This document shows, in pieces, positions 9,895 through 20,513 of a stretch of 28,065 bases of DNA. The notes below the pieces were generated by a model that ran no database searches, had not been told where the DNA came from, and worked only from the letters and a program-made list of their open reading frames with translations. Made by a program: the position numbers and the translations under genes. Location: positions 407,396 through 435,460 of the forward strand of contig MNCI01004113.1 of the NCBI GenBank assembly GCA_015680685.1. The letters are read 5' to 3'. The DNA is from Gnetum montanum. Taxonomy: Eukaryota; Streptophyta; Gnetopsida; Gnetales; Gnetaceae. How positions within the stretch are numbered: position 1 is the first letter of the stretch; each line of letters begins with the position of its first letter.

Positions 9895-10740
9895 TGATGA
9901 GTGGAGAGGTACCCCTACATCCAACCATATGAATCACTAAGACATTCACATGTGATCTGGTCAAATTCCATGGACCTATAGTTCTCTAGTGCACTAGTTC
10001 CTCTAGGAAGTGAAGTGGGTGTTAAGAACATTTGTTGTCTTTCCAACTACACTTGTGAAGCGTAAGGGTATGGTTTAAGTGTAATTGAGGTACATGATTT
10101 TTCTCATTTTATGTTTTATAAGTTTAGTTACCAACAATAAGAATGAAAGGTAGAGTAATTTAAGATCTAATTCATTTACTACCTAGCTAGCCTACCACAA
10201 GTACCCATCCCACTTTCTTGGACACATCCTAAACACATATAGTGCTACTAGGCTACCAAACGTTAAGCGTTGCTAGGTTACCAAGCATTATATGTATGCT
10301 CAAAGTGGTTGTGCTTATGTTCATTAATAATTGAAAATTAATTACTTAAGTTTAAATGCATTAAAAGAAAACATTAATTTATTCTCAGTGCTACAAGGAT
10401 TATCAAAAGGATTCATTTTTATTCTCATCACACTGCTGCACTCGGGTACATCAGTGTTCGAACAAAGATCCGTACACACTCAAACTACTACTATGAGCAC
10501 TCAAAAAATATTCTAAATCTAGAGAAAACAAATTGCAAGAGCTTCATTAACTATGACAAAAACTAATATGAAAATCATGAGCCTGAGCACTATATTTATA
10601 GGCCAGCATATACTCTATGATATCGAATATCCGACATTATGTCTTGGGCTCCAAGATCAAGTATCTAATGTTATGGCTTCAATATTATGGCTCTGATATT
10701 GGATATCCAATATCAAATCATGTTAGAACATGACTCATCA
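9895..10740 (-). repeat. Left LTR of B (3' LTR on the minus strand)
   Basis: 846 bp, aligning end to end with 18650-19493 at roughly 85-90 percent by eye. On the minus strand a TATAAATATA promoter element lies at 10591-10600. The polypurine tract abuts this LTR at 10741. Confidence 0.93.
10695..10714. repeat. 20-bp perfect palindrome in U3 of B
   Basis: GATATTGGATATCCAATATC reads the same on both strands. Related words (GATATCGAATATCC at about 10620, a broken copy near 19448-19472) show that GATAT/ATATC motifs are repeated in this U3. Confidence 0.8.
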
Positions 10741-10750
10741 TACCCCCACA
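10741..10750 (-). other. Polypurine tract of B
   Basis: On the minus strand TGTGGGGGTA directly precedes the first base of the 3' LTR, the expected place and composition for a second-strand primer. Confidence 0.6.
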
Positions 10751-12829
10751 ACTGAATGAAAACTCATCCTTGAGTGAAGAAGGGAGGAATAAGTTCCTTA
10801 CGAAATATTAGGAAGGTATGGAATTATTGATTTACATACAAACTAACTTAGATGAAAAAAATAGACTTTAAGTGCCCAAGTGTATAGATTTACAATCTTT
10901 ACAAAATTGGGTGGTCACAATAAGAGAAGTGAACACCCGAGGCTGAACTGGCATCCACACCTCTTGGTGGCTGAAGAGCAAAAGAGAAGAGTCAATGCTC
11001 ATGAAAGATCCTCATCGTGTGATACTACCACATCATCCTTAGTGAAGATAGTCCCCCTTCCAATCCATGCTTCCCACTGCAATCACAACAGAATCATGAA
11101 TTAGTATGCAATGTGTAACACATAGCTATTAAATGCCTTGTCTTGTCAATGGTTACACTTGGCTAGGTTGTGACTGTGGTAGATTAATTCATTTACGAGT
11201 GTTAGCAGGAAGGTTGACAAATAGGGTAAAATAGATAAGCAATCCATTATATTTAAAAATGTTCAAATAGGATGAAATATTTGAAGAGGGTTTAAGAATT
11301 CACAATAATAAAAAGAAAAGTTCACTAAAAAAGGTTGTGAAGATGTGCACAATTGGATGTCATTGATGAGATAAACAAAAGGATTTTATTGTAAGAGTGT
11401 CTAAGGGTAAAGAACTTAACTAACCCAACCAAAAGATAAGTAAGTGGATCCTTCCCAAAGCAAGCACAAGCCTTTTATGCCCTTTCATAACTTCAAACCA
11501 AAGAGTCCCTGGCTCCATAAATGATTAATGGTTATAGAAGGTTAAGTACAAAAACCTGAAAGAAACTACCTAAGAGTTTCAACACATTAAACTAGGAAAT
11601 TGAACAAGAACATGAAACCGGTAATGAGGTGAGATATGGAAAACATAGATGGATGAGAGAAAGTGAAATAGAGTTCCTAATTAAGGTCACATGAAGTCCC
11701 TTGTGAATTTTATTGTTAAATGACTTGATAAGATCTATACTAAAACCAACCTTGTTCAATGACTTCGCATCACCATTCTAAGACCAATCTATCCCCCTGA
11801 GACATAAGAGTGCATCCACAAAAAAACCATTGTTCCTTATTAAAGAAGAAAAGAGAATTAGGAAGTGTGGAAGGGCCTTAGTTAGAGGGCACCTTCAGGC
11901 ATGGGTAACACATCTTTCTAGTTCCATAACCAGTGCTTATAGTCCATTTATTTTGTCTAAGGGGTGTACTTTGAATTTCCATCATTTTTTTCGAAATGGA
12001 AACCACACCATGCAAAGACATATTCGTTTATTTTTTCTAAGGGGCATGCTTTGAATTCCCATCACTTTTTTTATCAGAACCACACCATGCAAATACTTAT
12101 TCAACTTCCTTTTTTTGATCAACACGGAATGATAAGAAATCCATGAAAACACACATGCACCGAGGGAATAAAAAAAGGGCACAAATAATACTAAATCCCC
12201 TTGAAGTTACACCTTATTCAAATCTTTGAATCCTTTCCAATTACAAGAACTACGAAAGTCACAAATTTTTTAACATTTTATTAATGAAAAATGGACTGCA
12301 CATTTCCAAAACAATAAAAAACATAGAGTTTGTGGATGGGTGGATGTTGTGGACTCACTATCTATTGCATGAAAATGAAACCATGTCCTAATCATTCATA
12401 ATGAAATTCAAAGCTAGAATCTAGACACCAACAATTAAAAAACAAAATAATACATACCACCATCAAGAAATGCATTACCACTATGCCTGGCATTTATTAA
12501 CAAAAAGTTAGAGAATCATACCAAAATAAAAGAAAATACAAAAGAAAGTGTAAAATATTCAAGACATAGCAAATGTACTAACGATAATGTAAAAAAAAAA
12601 TTAGAAAAGATTAACAACATAAAAACAAGAAGATGTAAAATTAAAAATGTGCAAAATAAAAAGTTGTAAAATAAAAAATGTATAAAACAAAAAATGAAAA
12701 ACTAAGGAGCTTCTTATATGATTAGCATAGGTGGCCATCTCCCCCACAACTAAGTTGAAAGGAGGAGATCCAAAATATGGAGTGTGGTTGTCCATCTAAT
12801 GAGGCATTTGTTGTATTTGCTAACTTGTG
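10751..12829 (-). other. Degraded 3' region of B between integrase and 3' LTR
   Basis: About 2 kb where Athila-type elements often carry an extra, sometimes env-like, ORF. Here only short frames remain on the minus strand (for example 11982-12182 and 12601-12795), with no recognisable domain or clear membrane-protein plan. An 80-bp tandem duplication lies at 11947-12105. The stretch is best read as decayed untranslated or ORF3 sequence. Confidence 0.5.
11947..12105. repeat. 80-bp tandem duplication
   Basis: Unit 1 begins TTTATTTTGTCTAAGGGG at 11947; unit 2 begins TTTATTTTTTCTAAGGGG at 12027. Both contain CTTTGAAT..CCATCA and ACCACACCATGCAAA in the same order. Confidence 0.85.
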
Positions 12830-13445
12830 CTCATGGAAAGGTTTGACTTGTTGGATGTTGACAAGATGTTTCTTCTCTAGGCTCTCAGGTTTGTATATCA
12901 TCATGGCCATAGGAGAAAAACTTTTATAGGTCCTTTCCATAATGTTTGAAACTTAGTTTGTTGAGGTACATGTATGGGATTCTAGTAGAGAACCTTATCT
13001 CCCAATTGAAATTTGACTTTTCAAATTTTAAGGTCATGGTGTTTTTTGTTGTAGGCCTTGTGCAACTTGTTAGATGATAGGGACATCAATCAATTTTCAT
13101 CTAACATGTTGAGATTCATTAGTCTTTCTTTTTGTGCTAGATTCAAGTTAAGGTTGAGGTCATAGGCTATTAAAAGTGTACAGAGGCTATTAAAAGTGTA
13201 CAGAGCTCAGATTGAATAGGAAGTGTTAGTAATTTTCTATATACAAGCTCATAGGGAGAATAGCCTATAGAAATTTTCCATGTTGAGTAGTAGGCCCAAA
13301 GGGCATCGTTGAGTTTTTTGCTCTAGTCTTTCCTATATTTGCTAATAGTTCTTGTTAGAATCCTTGTGATTTTCCTATTGGTAACCTTAGCTTGACCATT
13401 GGCTTGGGGCTGGTAGCGTGTTGTGAGTTTATGTTCAACCCCTAA
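12830..13445 (-). pseudogene. Integrase remnant of B, core zinc-finger and DD region missing
   Basis: On the minus strand 13430 to about 13200 reads GVEHKLTTRYQPQANGQAKV, TNRKITRIL and, in part, KKLNDALWAYYSTWK and YSPYELVYRK, the C-terminal half of a Ty3/gypsy integrase core. A later piece, 12945-12840, resembles the post-core segment ending in KPF. The Glu expected after GQ(A/V) is Lys here (codon at 13386-13388), so the third catalytic acid is lost. The HHCC zinc finger and the two catalytic Asp regions cannot be found between the RNase H tail and 13445; there is room for only part of them. A 20-bp tandem duplication (13164-13203) also shifts the frame. Integrase inserts the cDNA into the genome; this one could not. 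Confidence 0.75.
13164..13203. repeat. 20-bp perfect tandem duplication inside integrase
   Basis: AGGCTATTAAAAGTGTACAG occurs twice in direct succession (13164-13183 and 13184-13203). Twenty is not a multiple of three, so the insertion breaks the integrase frame. Confidence 0.95.
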
Positions 13446-13689
13446 GTGGCATTATTAGAAGATAGGTGGTCCATTTTGGTATGCCACAATTGTGAGTTTA
13501 CCTCGTGAAGAAATTATTGTTTATTTTGGTGGTCCAACCCTTGTGGCATCTCTTAGGTAAGAAGATAGGTGAGAATTCCATCATACCATTTAGGCTCATT
13601 GCACAATTGTTTAGTTATAGCCCCAATAAATAGGATTTCATTAGGAAACTTGGAAAATAGTAGTTTTTTTTCTCTTTGTCATTCTATCA

Positions 13690-14010
13690 TAACCAAGACA
13701 AGTGATCAGTGACCACATTCTCAATGCCCTTTCAACCTATCATCGTAAGATTGAATTCTTGCAAGGTCACTAGCCATTATATGACACAAGGCTTACCATT
13801 GGATTGTTCATTAAGAAGTGGATAGCACTATGGTCCATGTGCACAAACACCTTGTATCTAAGCACATAATACCTGAACTTCTCTAAAGCAAACACCACTA
13901 CCATCAATTCTTTTTCTATAGTGATGTAGTTTAGTTCTGCACCCACAATGCTTTGGCTAGCGTAGTGGATATAGTATGGATGTTTCTTGTCATCCATCTA
14001 CGTAAAAATG
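13690..14010 (-). pseudogene. RNase H domain of B
   Basis: The minus-strand frame 13997-13770 begins MDDKKHPYYIHYASQSI, then AELNYITIEKELMVVVFALE and KFRYYVLRYKVFVHMDHSAI. These are the hallmarks of the Ty3/gypsy RNase H: the E of TIEKEL, the F..YL.. helix and the D of (T/M)DH. Just downstream, past two stops, LQEFNLTMIG and GIENVVTDHLSW match the connection region. The domain removes the RNA template after reverse transcription. It is interrupted by stops. Confidence 0.85.
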
Positions 14011-15000
14011 GCTCTAAGGCATAATTTGATGCATTCATTATGACATAAAATGGTCTAGACCAGTCAAGTGCTTGTAGGATTGGAGTTTCTAAAAGTTTCT
14101 CTTTCAACTATTGGAATTTTTTTTCACATTCCATGTTTTAGAAAAATGGAGCATCTTTCTTTGTTAGCTCTACCAATAGCCTTGTGATCTTAGAGAAATT
14201 CTCTATGAATCACTGGTATTAGCCAATATGTCCAAGGAATGATCAAACACCTTTGATAGTTTCTAGTTGGTGGGTTATTCCTTGGATAACCCTTATTTTC
14301 ATAGGGTCTACCTTAATTCCTACTTGTGATATTTTATGCCTTAATATGATACCTTCCTAGACCATTAGGTCACTTTTTTTCCAATTAAGTTGTAAGTTAG
14401 TTTTAACACATCATTTTAGCACTTGATTAAGGTAGTCCAGGGCTTGCTCAAATGTAACTCCATAAGTGGAGAATTCGTCCATGAAGATTTCCACACCACT
14501 TTTGATTTGATTTTGAAAAATGCTTAGAACTAGGCGTTGGAATGTAGTAGGAGAATTGCATAGACCAAATGGCATCTTGTAATATGCAAAAGTCCCCCAA
14601 GGACTCGTGAATGTTTTCTTTGCCTGGTCCTCTAGTGCAATTTGAATTTGCTTATAACCACTATAACCGTCTAGATAACTATAGTAGCAATGCCCAGATA
14701 TTGTGTCTAACACTTGATGAACAAATGGCAACGAAAAATGATCCTTGAATGTTGCCATATTTAGCAATCAAAAATTGATGTAGACCTGCCACTTGTCTCC
14801 TTTATTTGGCACAATCACGAGTGGACTAACTCACCGACTATTCACAATTGGATAAATGAACCTCACCTTGAGGAGTTTTTTGATTTCCTCTTTGATGATC
14901 TACTTCAATTTGGGGTTCAATTACCTTTGTGGCTATCTCTTTGGCTTCATGGATGAATTAGTGTAGATATGATGCTATCATATCCCAAGATCAATCCCTA
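14011..15000 (-). pseudogene. Reverse transcriptase of B with altered catalytic motif
   Basis: The domain runs on the minus strand from about 15000 to 14010. The longest open part (14767-14411, 118 codons) contains KDHFSLPFVHQVLDTISGH, YLDGYSGYKQIQIALEDQ, TFTSPWGTFAYYKMPFGLC and NSPTTFQR. The active-site loop reads FMDEFS: the second Asp of the (Y/F)xDD box is Glu (codon at 14474-14476). Upstream, VSPLVIVPNKGDKWQVYINF is the fingers region; downstream come KISQVGIKVDP and a SFLGHIG thumb/connection. Stops and shifts interrupt it throughout. The enzyme would copy element RNA to DNA; this copy is inactive on both grounds. Confidence 0.93.
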
Positions 15001-15509
15001 TGAGTTCAAGATATAACCAAGAAAAAGCTAATGATCATTTTTCAACCACATTCAACAACATCTTTTTCTACTCTAGAGCAAGATTTGCATTGATTATGAC
15101 CAGCTTCCCATTTTTTAAAAACACATATTCCATTCCAACTAGTAGCATTTTTAGTTCAAGGGGCTCTTACTTGAAATTTTTAGGAATCTCCAACAATCCT
15201 CAATAAGTATCATCATTTGCATCATCAGAGAGTTGGTAGTGAACTTACTCTAGTTCATTCATGCCTATGACATATGTGCATGTCAAGATCTTAGTCAATT
15301 CCTTGCAAAGTGTGCTACTCTCAGAATTAGGGATTAGCCACTAGGTATCTCCTATGTTATGGCTACTATGTATAGAAACCTTTGAATTACTACTTTTTGT
15401 GCATACTACTTACATGCAAAAATAGATGCTTGTTTCATAGCTGAGAGTTTCTACACACAATTGCACCCATGATTGTTGTTTCTACGAAATTGCACGTAAT
15501 GCATGGAAC
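15001..15509 (-). other. Spacer between protease and RT of B
   Basis: Polyprotein linker sequence with many stops on the minus strand and no recognisable motif. The short + strand frames here are shadows. Confidence 0.5.
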
Positions 15510-15900
15510 TTACTTCTTCTCAATCTTTCCAAATGCATTTTCTTTGGATATTTCTAGGAAAAAATCTCTAATTACCATTCTTGCATCAATGGTGCTAAGC
15601 CATGTCCTTTCCATGATGATTGGAAAATCCCCTTTGCGGTTCTCCACCTTGCTCACTAGGAAATTAGCAAGATAAGAGCACCCACAGACAGTGATCACAA
15701 TGTCTTCCACCAATCCCAATGGAATAGTGATGGACTAGTCTACCAATTCTAATCTAATATTTCTCCTCTTGAGAGCAGGTAGGTTCCATGCAATGTACAT
15801 CTCATGAGAAATAAAATTAACACCAAAACCTAAGTCGAGAAGAGCTTTTCATGGTTCATTCTTAACAATCTGAAAATAAATGAGAGGACATCTAGGATTA
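15510..15900 (-). pseudogene. Aspartic protease of B
   Basis: The minus strand reads ALLDLGFGVNFISHEM at 15845-15798; DLG (codons 15828-15836) is the catalytic triad form usual in plant Athila/Tat-type elements. After one stop the frame 15719-15510 continues with GLVEDIVITVCGCSYLANF, DFPIIMERTWLST and ARMVIRD, matching the flap-to-C-terminal half in which (I/L)LGRPFL is typical. It would cleave the Gag-Pol polyprotein. The AS usually following DLG is replaced by FG, and a stop separates the halves. Confidence 0.8.
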
Positions 15901-16559
15901 GCTAATTTCTTGGGAGGGTTTCTATCATGGATTCAATCAAATACAATGTGAGTGAATATCATAGTATGGATCCTAGGTAGTGTTTATTTTGAAGGGAACT
16001 CAAAACAATTTGATACAGAGGAAGATGGAGGGACATGGTTGTCAACCATAGGTGTATTTGAGGGCTTAGCTACATTATGGGATCGAAAGAAAGGTTTTTT
16101 ATTTAATTGAGTATTTGATCCACTCGATTAATGAACTAGTTGTAGATCAATGGCCCTAGTAACATTGCATTATTGTGGTTGAGTTGGTAGTTCACCCTAC
16201 ATAGGTGGAGCAAGTGGTAGCTATGCGGTTCAAGGAGGAACATGTGTAGGGATAGGAGGGGGATAAGTATAAAAGGTGGTATCCCTTCTTTCATATGAAG
16301 AATGAATTTAATAATAATCAAAAGGGTGGTAGTAAAATTGGAAATAAAAACATGACTATAGGAGTCATGTAGAGATAAGGGTTGCTGAATGTAGTACCCA
16401 TATGAATCAGGTTGTCTATAAGGGTATTACTGCCTTGGTGGTGCCAACACCCATGATTGTGGTTGCTACCACAGTTGATACTGCTCATATGGTAACAGTG
16501 GAGTTTCACTTGGATAATATTACTATTGTTGGTGGAACTACCTAAAATTACATTGAAGA

Positions 16560-18489
16560 TAAGGTAATCTTCTAGATATTTTCCTTTGTGTTAGTCATGA
16601 ATTCAAAGCATACACCTTAGACTCCTATAAATGTGACACTATGAGGCAACATCCCTTAATATGTTCATACTAATAGATGTCACATCCACCATCATCATCT
16701 GATTTACTTTCTAAAACTTCTTCTATTGTAGTAATATTTCCCTTACCTTTTTGATAGGCATGTTCAACTTTCTTGTGCCTCCTGTGCTCATCATCACTAC
16801 CTTATTCTTTAGACTTTTCAGAAGTTTTTAGGATAGCTTGAAATCTACTATCCATGGAGTCCCATAACTAATTAACCTTGGTCATAATTTCATATTGGAA
16901 TTTTTGGAGTGGCAAGGTTTTCCTATTCACCACCTCATCAGGTGCAGATTCTTCCTCACTATTACAAAATCAAACCTCCCTCTTACAAATGGAAGGATCA
17001 CAATTATATTCTTCTACACTTTCTCTTTTTTTTAATTCACCCTCCTCTTTAGCTACATACATGATTATTCTTTGTATCTAATGAGCACTTAATTCTGATA
17101 GTCACCCTTGGGCATAGACACCAAGGGTTCTCCTCATTTCTGATCGAAGCCCATCTACAATGTGGCCAAGTTGATCTAGTTGAGAATAACCATGGCTAGG
17201 ACATTTGTGCATTAAGGAATATTATCATCCAAGGGTTTTTGTGTTCCTTATTTCCATCCTTGAATTTTTCTTCTTAAGTTGGACACTCTAGAGTATTTTT
17301 GATATTTATCATTAAACAATTCAAGCATGGTACTCCATCATCTAATATATTCTAGCTTTAAGGATCAATACCAATTCTCTGCTTCTTTGATGAGTGTCCT
17401 TAGGAAAAAATTAAGTTTTTTCCACTCATTCTCTATGTTCTGCAAGGCACATGCATCTTGAAAATCTTGGAGATGGTTCTATGGATCCAAGTTATATCCC
17501 CCTTCAAACCTAGGAATGTTGTTCATATGTAGCCTCTTGATTTGACTATCCTTCACATGCCTTGTTGGAATTTGTACTACCTCTATGATATTGAGCATAC
17601 TTTGGGTAGCAAGAAAAGGCTCATTGAGATCATGAAAATGGTGTCTATGATGCCTTCTACTACCCCTTCATTCATGATGATGTACCTCTCTTGAATGTTT
17701 GCACCCTTGATCTTGCCTTGCCCAATGGTTCCTTTGATCATGTTGGTCACATCGGTTATTTTAGTCACCTCCATCATAGTCTCACCTCCTACAGTTGTGA
17801 TCAAAACTAGAAGAAGAAGAAGATGATGATGATGATGATGATGAGGAAGAAGGACTAGCACCGTCACGGTGCCTACTACCCACTCTTCAATGATTATGGC
17901 CACAATCACGATCTTTTTTCTTATCTGCATCCCTACCTTGGCTTGCTTCATTAGATCCTTCTTTGTTATTGGATCCATTCTTACTAGAATCGAGATTGTG
18001 AATTGTGGACTATAGGTTCTGATTTTGACCTCCTTCACCAAAGTCAAAGAGAGGAATTTCACTAAATGGAAAACCCCCAGAGAAGGGTTTCCCACCATCT
18101 TTTTGGTACAACAAGAATGGGGAATCATTAAATCCTTTTTCCTTCACAAATTCATGACATTTTTCCAACTGGCAATCCTTGAGACGTTGTGCCTCAATGG
18201 AACAATAATCCTTAGCATCACTATCTTATACAATATGCTCAACATGAAGTTCCTAGAGACCCTATCATATAAGCATTTGTTGAAGCATTGCAGGAACAAA
18301 TTAGTTGGGTGGTAATACAACGTTGCCATTTATGTCATACCACCACAGCTTTTCATTGTAATGTAGGATGCAAGTGAAATTGGGTACATAATTATCAAGA
18401 TGAGCATATACAACTTGATATTGTTGAGGCATCAACTGATGATCTCCATCAGACTTGGGTGGAGAAGCACTCTTGTGAGAAGAAGACAT
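16560..18489 (-). pseudogene. Gag of element B
   Basis: Gag begins on the minus strand at the ATG 18489-18487 (MSSSHKSASPPKSDGDHQ) about 140 bases after the PBS. The core capsid region at about 17525-17230 reads IPRFEGGYNLDP, NHLQDFQDACALQNIENEW, FFLRTLIKEAENWY and LELFNDKYQKYS, the retrotransposon gag plan (F.G...P..HL..F, TL...A..WY, F...Y). Before it is a charged, serine-rich linker with a polyserine run (about 17810-17850). Near 16680 a cysteine/histidine cluster (CDIY..YEH..GCC) may be a damaged zinc knuckle. Stops interrupt it often. Gag forms the particle shell and binds element RNA. The 181-codon frame at 17583-18128 is a shadow of this gene. Confidence 0.75.
17820..17845. repeat. GAT trinucleotide microsatellite in gag of B
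   Basis: GATGATGAT repeated about eight times, flanked by GAA-rich triplets. On the minus strand it encodes polyserine in the gag frame (polyhistidine in the neighbouring frame), so expansion would have kept the frame. Confidence 0.9.
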
Positions 18490-18630
18490 TTTTAGTGAAA
18501 TGATAAAAATGTAGTGTGCTTTTAAATTTTGTTGTAGTAATTGTAAAATGTGATATGACTCTAAGATTTGTTTCAATGATTTTGAATGCTTTCCACTAAA
18601 TCCTAGATAGTGCATGAAACAACCAAAAGG

Positions 18631-18648
18631 TCCCAAGCAACAATGCCA
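18631..18648 (-). other. Primer-binding site of B
   Basis: On the minus strand TGGCATTGTTGCTTGGGA lies one base after the 5' LTR. It matches TGGCGCCGTTGCCGGGGA, a site common in plant Athila-like Ty3/gypsy elements, at 13 of 18 positions; four of the five mismatches are transitions at former CG or CHG sites. Confidence 0.65.
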
Positions 18649-18649
18649 A

Positions 18650-19493
18650 TGATGAGCAATGAGGTACCCCTACATCCAACCATACGAATCACTAAGGCGT
18701 TCACACGTGATATGGTTGAAATTTGTGGACCTATAGTTCTCCAGTACACTAGGTCCTCTAAGAAGTGAAATGAACATTGAGAACATTCATTGTCTTTCCA
18801 ACTACACTTGTGAATTAGGGTATGGTTTAAGTATAATTGAGATACATGATTTTTCTTATTTTATGTTTTATAAGTTTTATCAGCTACAACAAGAATGAAA
18901 GGTAGAGTAATTTTAGATCTAATTCATTTACTACCTAGCTAGCCTAACATAAGTACCTATCCCACTTTCTTAGGCACATTCTAAACACATATAGTACTGT
19001 TCGGCTACCAAACATTAAGTGTTTCTAGGTTACCAAGCACTATATGCATGCTCGAAGTGGTCGTGCTTATGTTCATTAACAACTAGAAATTAATTTCTTA
19101 AGTTTAAATGCATTAAAGTAAACTGCATTAAAGGAAACATTAATCTATTCTCAATGCTACAAGGATTATCAAAAGGATTCATTTTTATTCCCATCACATT
19201 GCTACACTCAAGTACATTAGTGTTCGAACAAAGATCCGTACACACTCATACTCCTATTCTGAGCACTCAAAAAATATTCTAACTCTAGAGAAAACAAACT
19301 GTAAGAGCTTCACTAACTATGAAAAAAACTGATATGAAAATTGTGAGCTAAAGTGATATATTTATAGGCTAGCATATACCCTGCAATATCGGATTATCCA
19401 ACATCATGTCCTAGGCTTTGACATCAGGTATCTTATGTTGCAACTCCGATATTGTGTATCCAATATTGGAGCATGTTAGAACATGACTCATCA
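18650..19493 (-). repeat. Right LTR of B (5' LTR on the minus strand)
   Basis: 844 bp, homologous to 9895-10740. It begins TGATGAGC and ends GACTCATCA on the + strand. A TATAAATATA element on the minus strand at 19357-19366 corresponds to the one in the other copy and would drive transcription through gag and pol. Confidence 0.93.
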
Positions 19494-19959
19494 CCTAGGT
19501 TGATCAAGATTAGCAAGTATCTTAACCTTACTTTGATTTATGATTTTCATAATTTTATTTATTGATTAATGTATATTTTAATTAGATAAGTAAAATATTT
19601 AAGGTAATTCAAGTTGAGAGCATAGATTTTCCCTACCTTCACTTTGGTAACTAGATATGAGTTGTACTTTTTGTGATCCTAGTTAGGACTAGTGATTGGT
19701 GGTCAATGGATCTTTAATTCACCTCTTATCATTATCTTAGAAAATGAGATGAGTATTAGTAAAATAATATTTATTTCTCATATATTCTTTTCACACATTT
19801 TTTTTGCAGAATAAGCAAAAGAATATTAGGATATACAACTTCAAGCCTAAAGGAAAAATCAAAGTATATGAGCATAGGATCATAAAAGAGCATTAGAGCT
19901 AGAAAAAGACAATAAACATGGACTCGTTTGAGGATAAATGAAACTTAAGAGGAATATAT
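19494..19959 (+). other. 3' internal remnant of element A
   Basis: 466 bp between B and A's right LTR. No open frame. The last 40 bases (GACTCGTTTGAGGATAAATG, then CTTAAGAGGAATATAT) look like the end-of-pol and polypurine segment of a chromovirus-type element, but this is inference from position and composition. Confidence 0.4.
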
Positions 19960-20508
19960 TATAATGTCCACATTCTTAAATGTTGCTATTGCACAACAAA
20001 TATGGTACCTCTTCATAACAAGTGTTATCATTATCATAATAAGACCTGAAAGGACATGTTGTAATAACAAACATGTCTCTTGAGGTGACCTTTAGGGGTT
20101 TGACCTAAGGTATTTATACCCCAGCATTAGATGTCATGTCAACATGGAATTGCAGAGCTAATAGAGATGAGTAACGGGTGCCAGGTGGAGCGGGACAAGA
20201 AAAGGATTGGCCATTCCTTATGGCTAGTAATAGGCCTAACCATGATGGCAATGCTAGATTGCTGCTAAGGGATAAATGTTGAAGGACAAAAACCCTAGGG
20301 AACACTCTCAGAGCATGATCCAAATACACTATTTCACATCAATAAAGCATTCTTTTCTTTTTCCTTTTGCATTTCACCTATTATTTTCTTTACACCTAAT
20401 GTCAAATATTATATATATTTGACATTTGGTATATTATTTTCTTATGCATAATGTTTAATATAACGTATATTTGATGTTTTCTATGACATCTGGGAATGGG
20501 ATGTCATA
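19960..20508 (+). repeat. Right (3') LTR of element A
   Basis: 549 bp, homologous to 6234-6810. Both tips are decayed: it starts TATAATGTCC instead of TGTAATGTCC and ends GATGTCATA instead of GATGTCACA, one transition at each end. TATTTATA (20111-20118) and AATAAA (20341-20346) are kept. Confidence 0.87.
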
Positions 20509-20513
20509 ACAAA
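20509..20513. repeat. Right target-site duplication of element A (ACAAA)
   Basis: A perfect copy of 6229-6233. A second ACAAA follows at once by chance (ACAAAACAAAGC), so the border could in principle slip, but this position matches the homologous LTR end. Confidence 0.7.

Larger units (their letters stand above)
9895..19493 (-). mobile_element. Nested Athila-like Ty3/gypsy retrotransposon B
   Basis: About 9.6 kb, with LTRs at 9895-10740 and 18650-19493 whose tips form a perfect 8-base inverted pair in the left copy (TGATGAGT...ACTCATCA). Coding order on the minus strand is gag, protease, RT, RNase H, integrase, which is the Ty3/gypsy order. The DLG protease, the RT wording (DGYSGYKQIQIALEDQ, KMPFGLCNSPTTFQR) and the PBS resembling TGGCGCCGTTGCCGGGG fit the Athila-like plant group. 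Flanking five-base words (TCAAG left, CCTAG right) agree at only three positions, so the target duplication is decayed or absent. Every coding region has stops and frameshifts; the copy is dead. It lies wholly inside element A. Confidence 0.9.
6234..20508 (+). mobile_element. LTR retrotransposon A, interrupted by element B
   Basis: The two ends carry clearly homologous LTRs (6234-6810 and 19960-20508) in the same orientation, flanked by the ACAAA duplication. A decayed initiator-Met-type primer-binding site follows the left LTR. A short purine stretch (CTTAAGAGGAATATAT, 19944-19959) precedes the right LTR where the polypurine tract belongs. The DNA just before it resembles the 3' end of chromovirus (Del/Tekay-like) elements, which would suit a tRNA-iMet primer; that is inference. 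Without the nested B element the internal part is only about 3.5 kb, with no visible gag or pol. A is therefore either a deletion derivative or a non-autonomous element. Confidence 0.8.

Noticed and set aside
17583-18128. 181-codon minus-strand reading frame with a polyhistidine run
   Set aside because: It overlaps the gag of B in another frame. The neighbouring frame gives the gag-like and polyserine protein, and this one has no domain; its hydrophobic look comes from the frame shift.
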